Source: UBA724 sp049596815
GTDB lineage: Bacteria; Bacteroidota; Bacteroidia; Flavobacteriales; Flavobacteriaceae
Reading direction: 5' to 3'
DNA length: 5,930 nucleotides
NCBI GenBank assembly: GCA_049596815.1
Contig: JBMYLY010000074.1
Span: 1-5,930 of the forward strand
The notes below the pieces were generated by a model. That model was not told the DNA's origin, did no database searches, and saw nothing but the letters and a program-made list of their open reading frames with translations. The first letter of the stretch is position 1, and every line of letters begins with the position of its first letter. Position numbers and translations under genes: made by a program. Of the stretch, positions 5,693-5,930 are shown in pieces.

Positions 5693-5721
5693 AGTCCGCT
5701 TCAAAGAGCGGACTTTTTTTT
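5693..5721 (+). terminator. intrinsic terminator between raiA and tRNA-Thr
   Basis: AGTCCGCT (5693-5700) and AGCGGACT (5707-5714) form a perfect 8-bp, GC-rich stem with loop TCAAAG, followed by an unbroken T-run through 5721. tRNA-Thr starts at the next base. It should end transcripts coming from xerC-raiA. Messages begun at the tRNA promoter would lack part of the 5' arm and so escape it. Confidence 0.85.
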
Positions 5722-5795
5722 GCCGATGTAGCTCAGTTGGCTAGAGCAGCTGATTTGTAATCAGCAGGTCGTGGGTTCGAGCCCCTCCATCGGCT
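5722..5795 (+). tRNA. tRNA-Thr (anticodon TGT)
   Basis: A complete 74-nt cloverleaf can be drawn. The acceptor GCCGATG (5722-5728) pairs with CATCGGC (5788-5794), with discriminator T at 5795. The D-stem is GCTC/GAGC. The anticodon stem GCTGA/TCAGC encloses loop TTTGTAA with anticodon TGT at 5756-5758, reading ACN threonine codons, mainly ACA. The T-arm has loop TTCGAGC and stem GTGGG/CCCTC, containing one T-T mismatch (5772 with 5786). CCA is not encoded and must be added after transcription. It is first in a tRNA cluster with tRNA-Tyr 81 bp downstream. Confidence 0.95.
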
Positions 5796-5836
5796 CTATA
5801 TGTTTGAAATGGCTTTAGGCATGAAAAACATTTAAT

Positions 5837-5856
5837 ATCGAAAATCGGTTTTCGAT
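5837..5856 (+). repeat. hairpin in the tRNA-Thr/tRNA-Tyr spacer
   Basis: ATCGAAAA (5837-5844) and TTTTCGAT (5849-5856) are perfect 8-bp inverted arms around TCGG. No T-run follows, so termination is unlikely. A role in processing of the tRNA precursor is possible but not shown. The rest of the 81-bp spacer holds no gene that I can see. Confidence 0.45.
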
Positions 5857-5876
5857 TACAGATCTTTGAAAAAATC

Positions 5877-5930
5877 GGGGAGATACTCAAGCGGCCAACG
5901 AGGACAGACTGTAAATCTGTTGGTTTTTAC
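5877..5930 (+). tRNA. tRNA-Tyr (anticodon GTA), 3' part outside window
   Basis: The first 54 nt are present: acceptor 5' strand GGGGAGA (5877-5883), a short D-stem CTC/GAG as in class II tRNAs, and anticodon stem ACAGA/TCTGT around loop CTGTAAA with anticodon GTA at 5911-5913. The window ends in what should be the long variable arm, so the T-arm and acceptor 3' strand are not visible. GTA reads the tyrosine codons UAU and UAC. Confidence 0.92.

Noticed and set aside
5799..5806. TATGTTTG as a promoter for tRNA-Tyr
   Set aside because: It matches TAnnTTTG, but no TTTG or TTG lies at the right distance; that region is the T-arm of tRNA-Thr, and both tRNAs are served by the strong promoter at 5660-5691.

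Overview
The window reads as a chromosomal core region of a Bacteroidota bacterium, most likely order Flavobacteriales. Four things point there. The protein families (DUF2851, short PspC, an AGCS transporter with a long hydrophilic insert, a membrane-anchored multi-HhH protein) are typical of that phylum. The order rpsU / Xer recombinase / raiA / tRNA-Thr / tRNA-Tyr resembles the block that usually precedes tuf there. The promoters fit the TTTG ... TAnnTTTG consensus of the phylum's primary sigma factor. Shine-Dalgarno sequences are absent in front of every complete gene except rpsU. All genes are on the + strand. The family or genus cannot be fixed from this sequence alone.

Left block (1-4094): five closely packed genes with gaps of 12, 15 and 14 bp and a final 1-base overlap. 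In order they are the end of a DUF2851 protein, a 75-residue PspC membrane protein, an AGCS-type sodium:alanine/amino-acid symporter, a membrane-anchored helix-hairpin-helix protein, and a short-chain-type acyl-CoA dehydrogenase. They look like one transcription unit, although their functions do not form an obvious pathway. A -7-like octamer just before pspC could be an internal promoter.

Middle block (4095-5721): a promoter with a perfect 15-bp palindrome in its spacer drives rpsU (ribosomal protein bS21), which has a strong Shine-Dalgarno sequence. rpsU is closed by an intrinsic terminator. A XerC/D-type tyrosine recombinase starts directly after the terminator's T-run, followed by a short-form ribosome hibernation factor (raiA/hpf).

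Right block (5660-5930): a near-consensus promoter is followed at once by a perfect terminator hairpin whose 5' arm covers the expected start site, then tRNA-Thr(TGT), a spacer with a small hairpin, and a tRNA-Tyr(GTA) cut by the window end. The hairpin probably stops upstream readthrough while sparing transcripts started at the tRNA promoter.

I see no mobile element, CRISPR array, phage gene, defence system or other clearly undescribed multi-gene system. The main interest is regulatory: the rpsU leader and the promoter/terminator overlap before the tRNAs.
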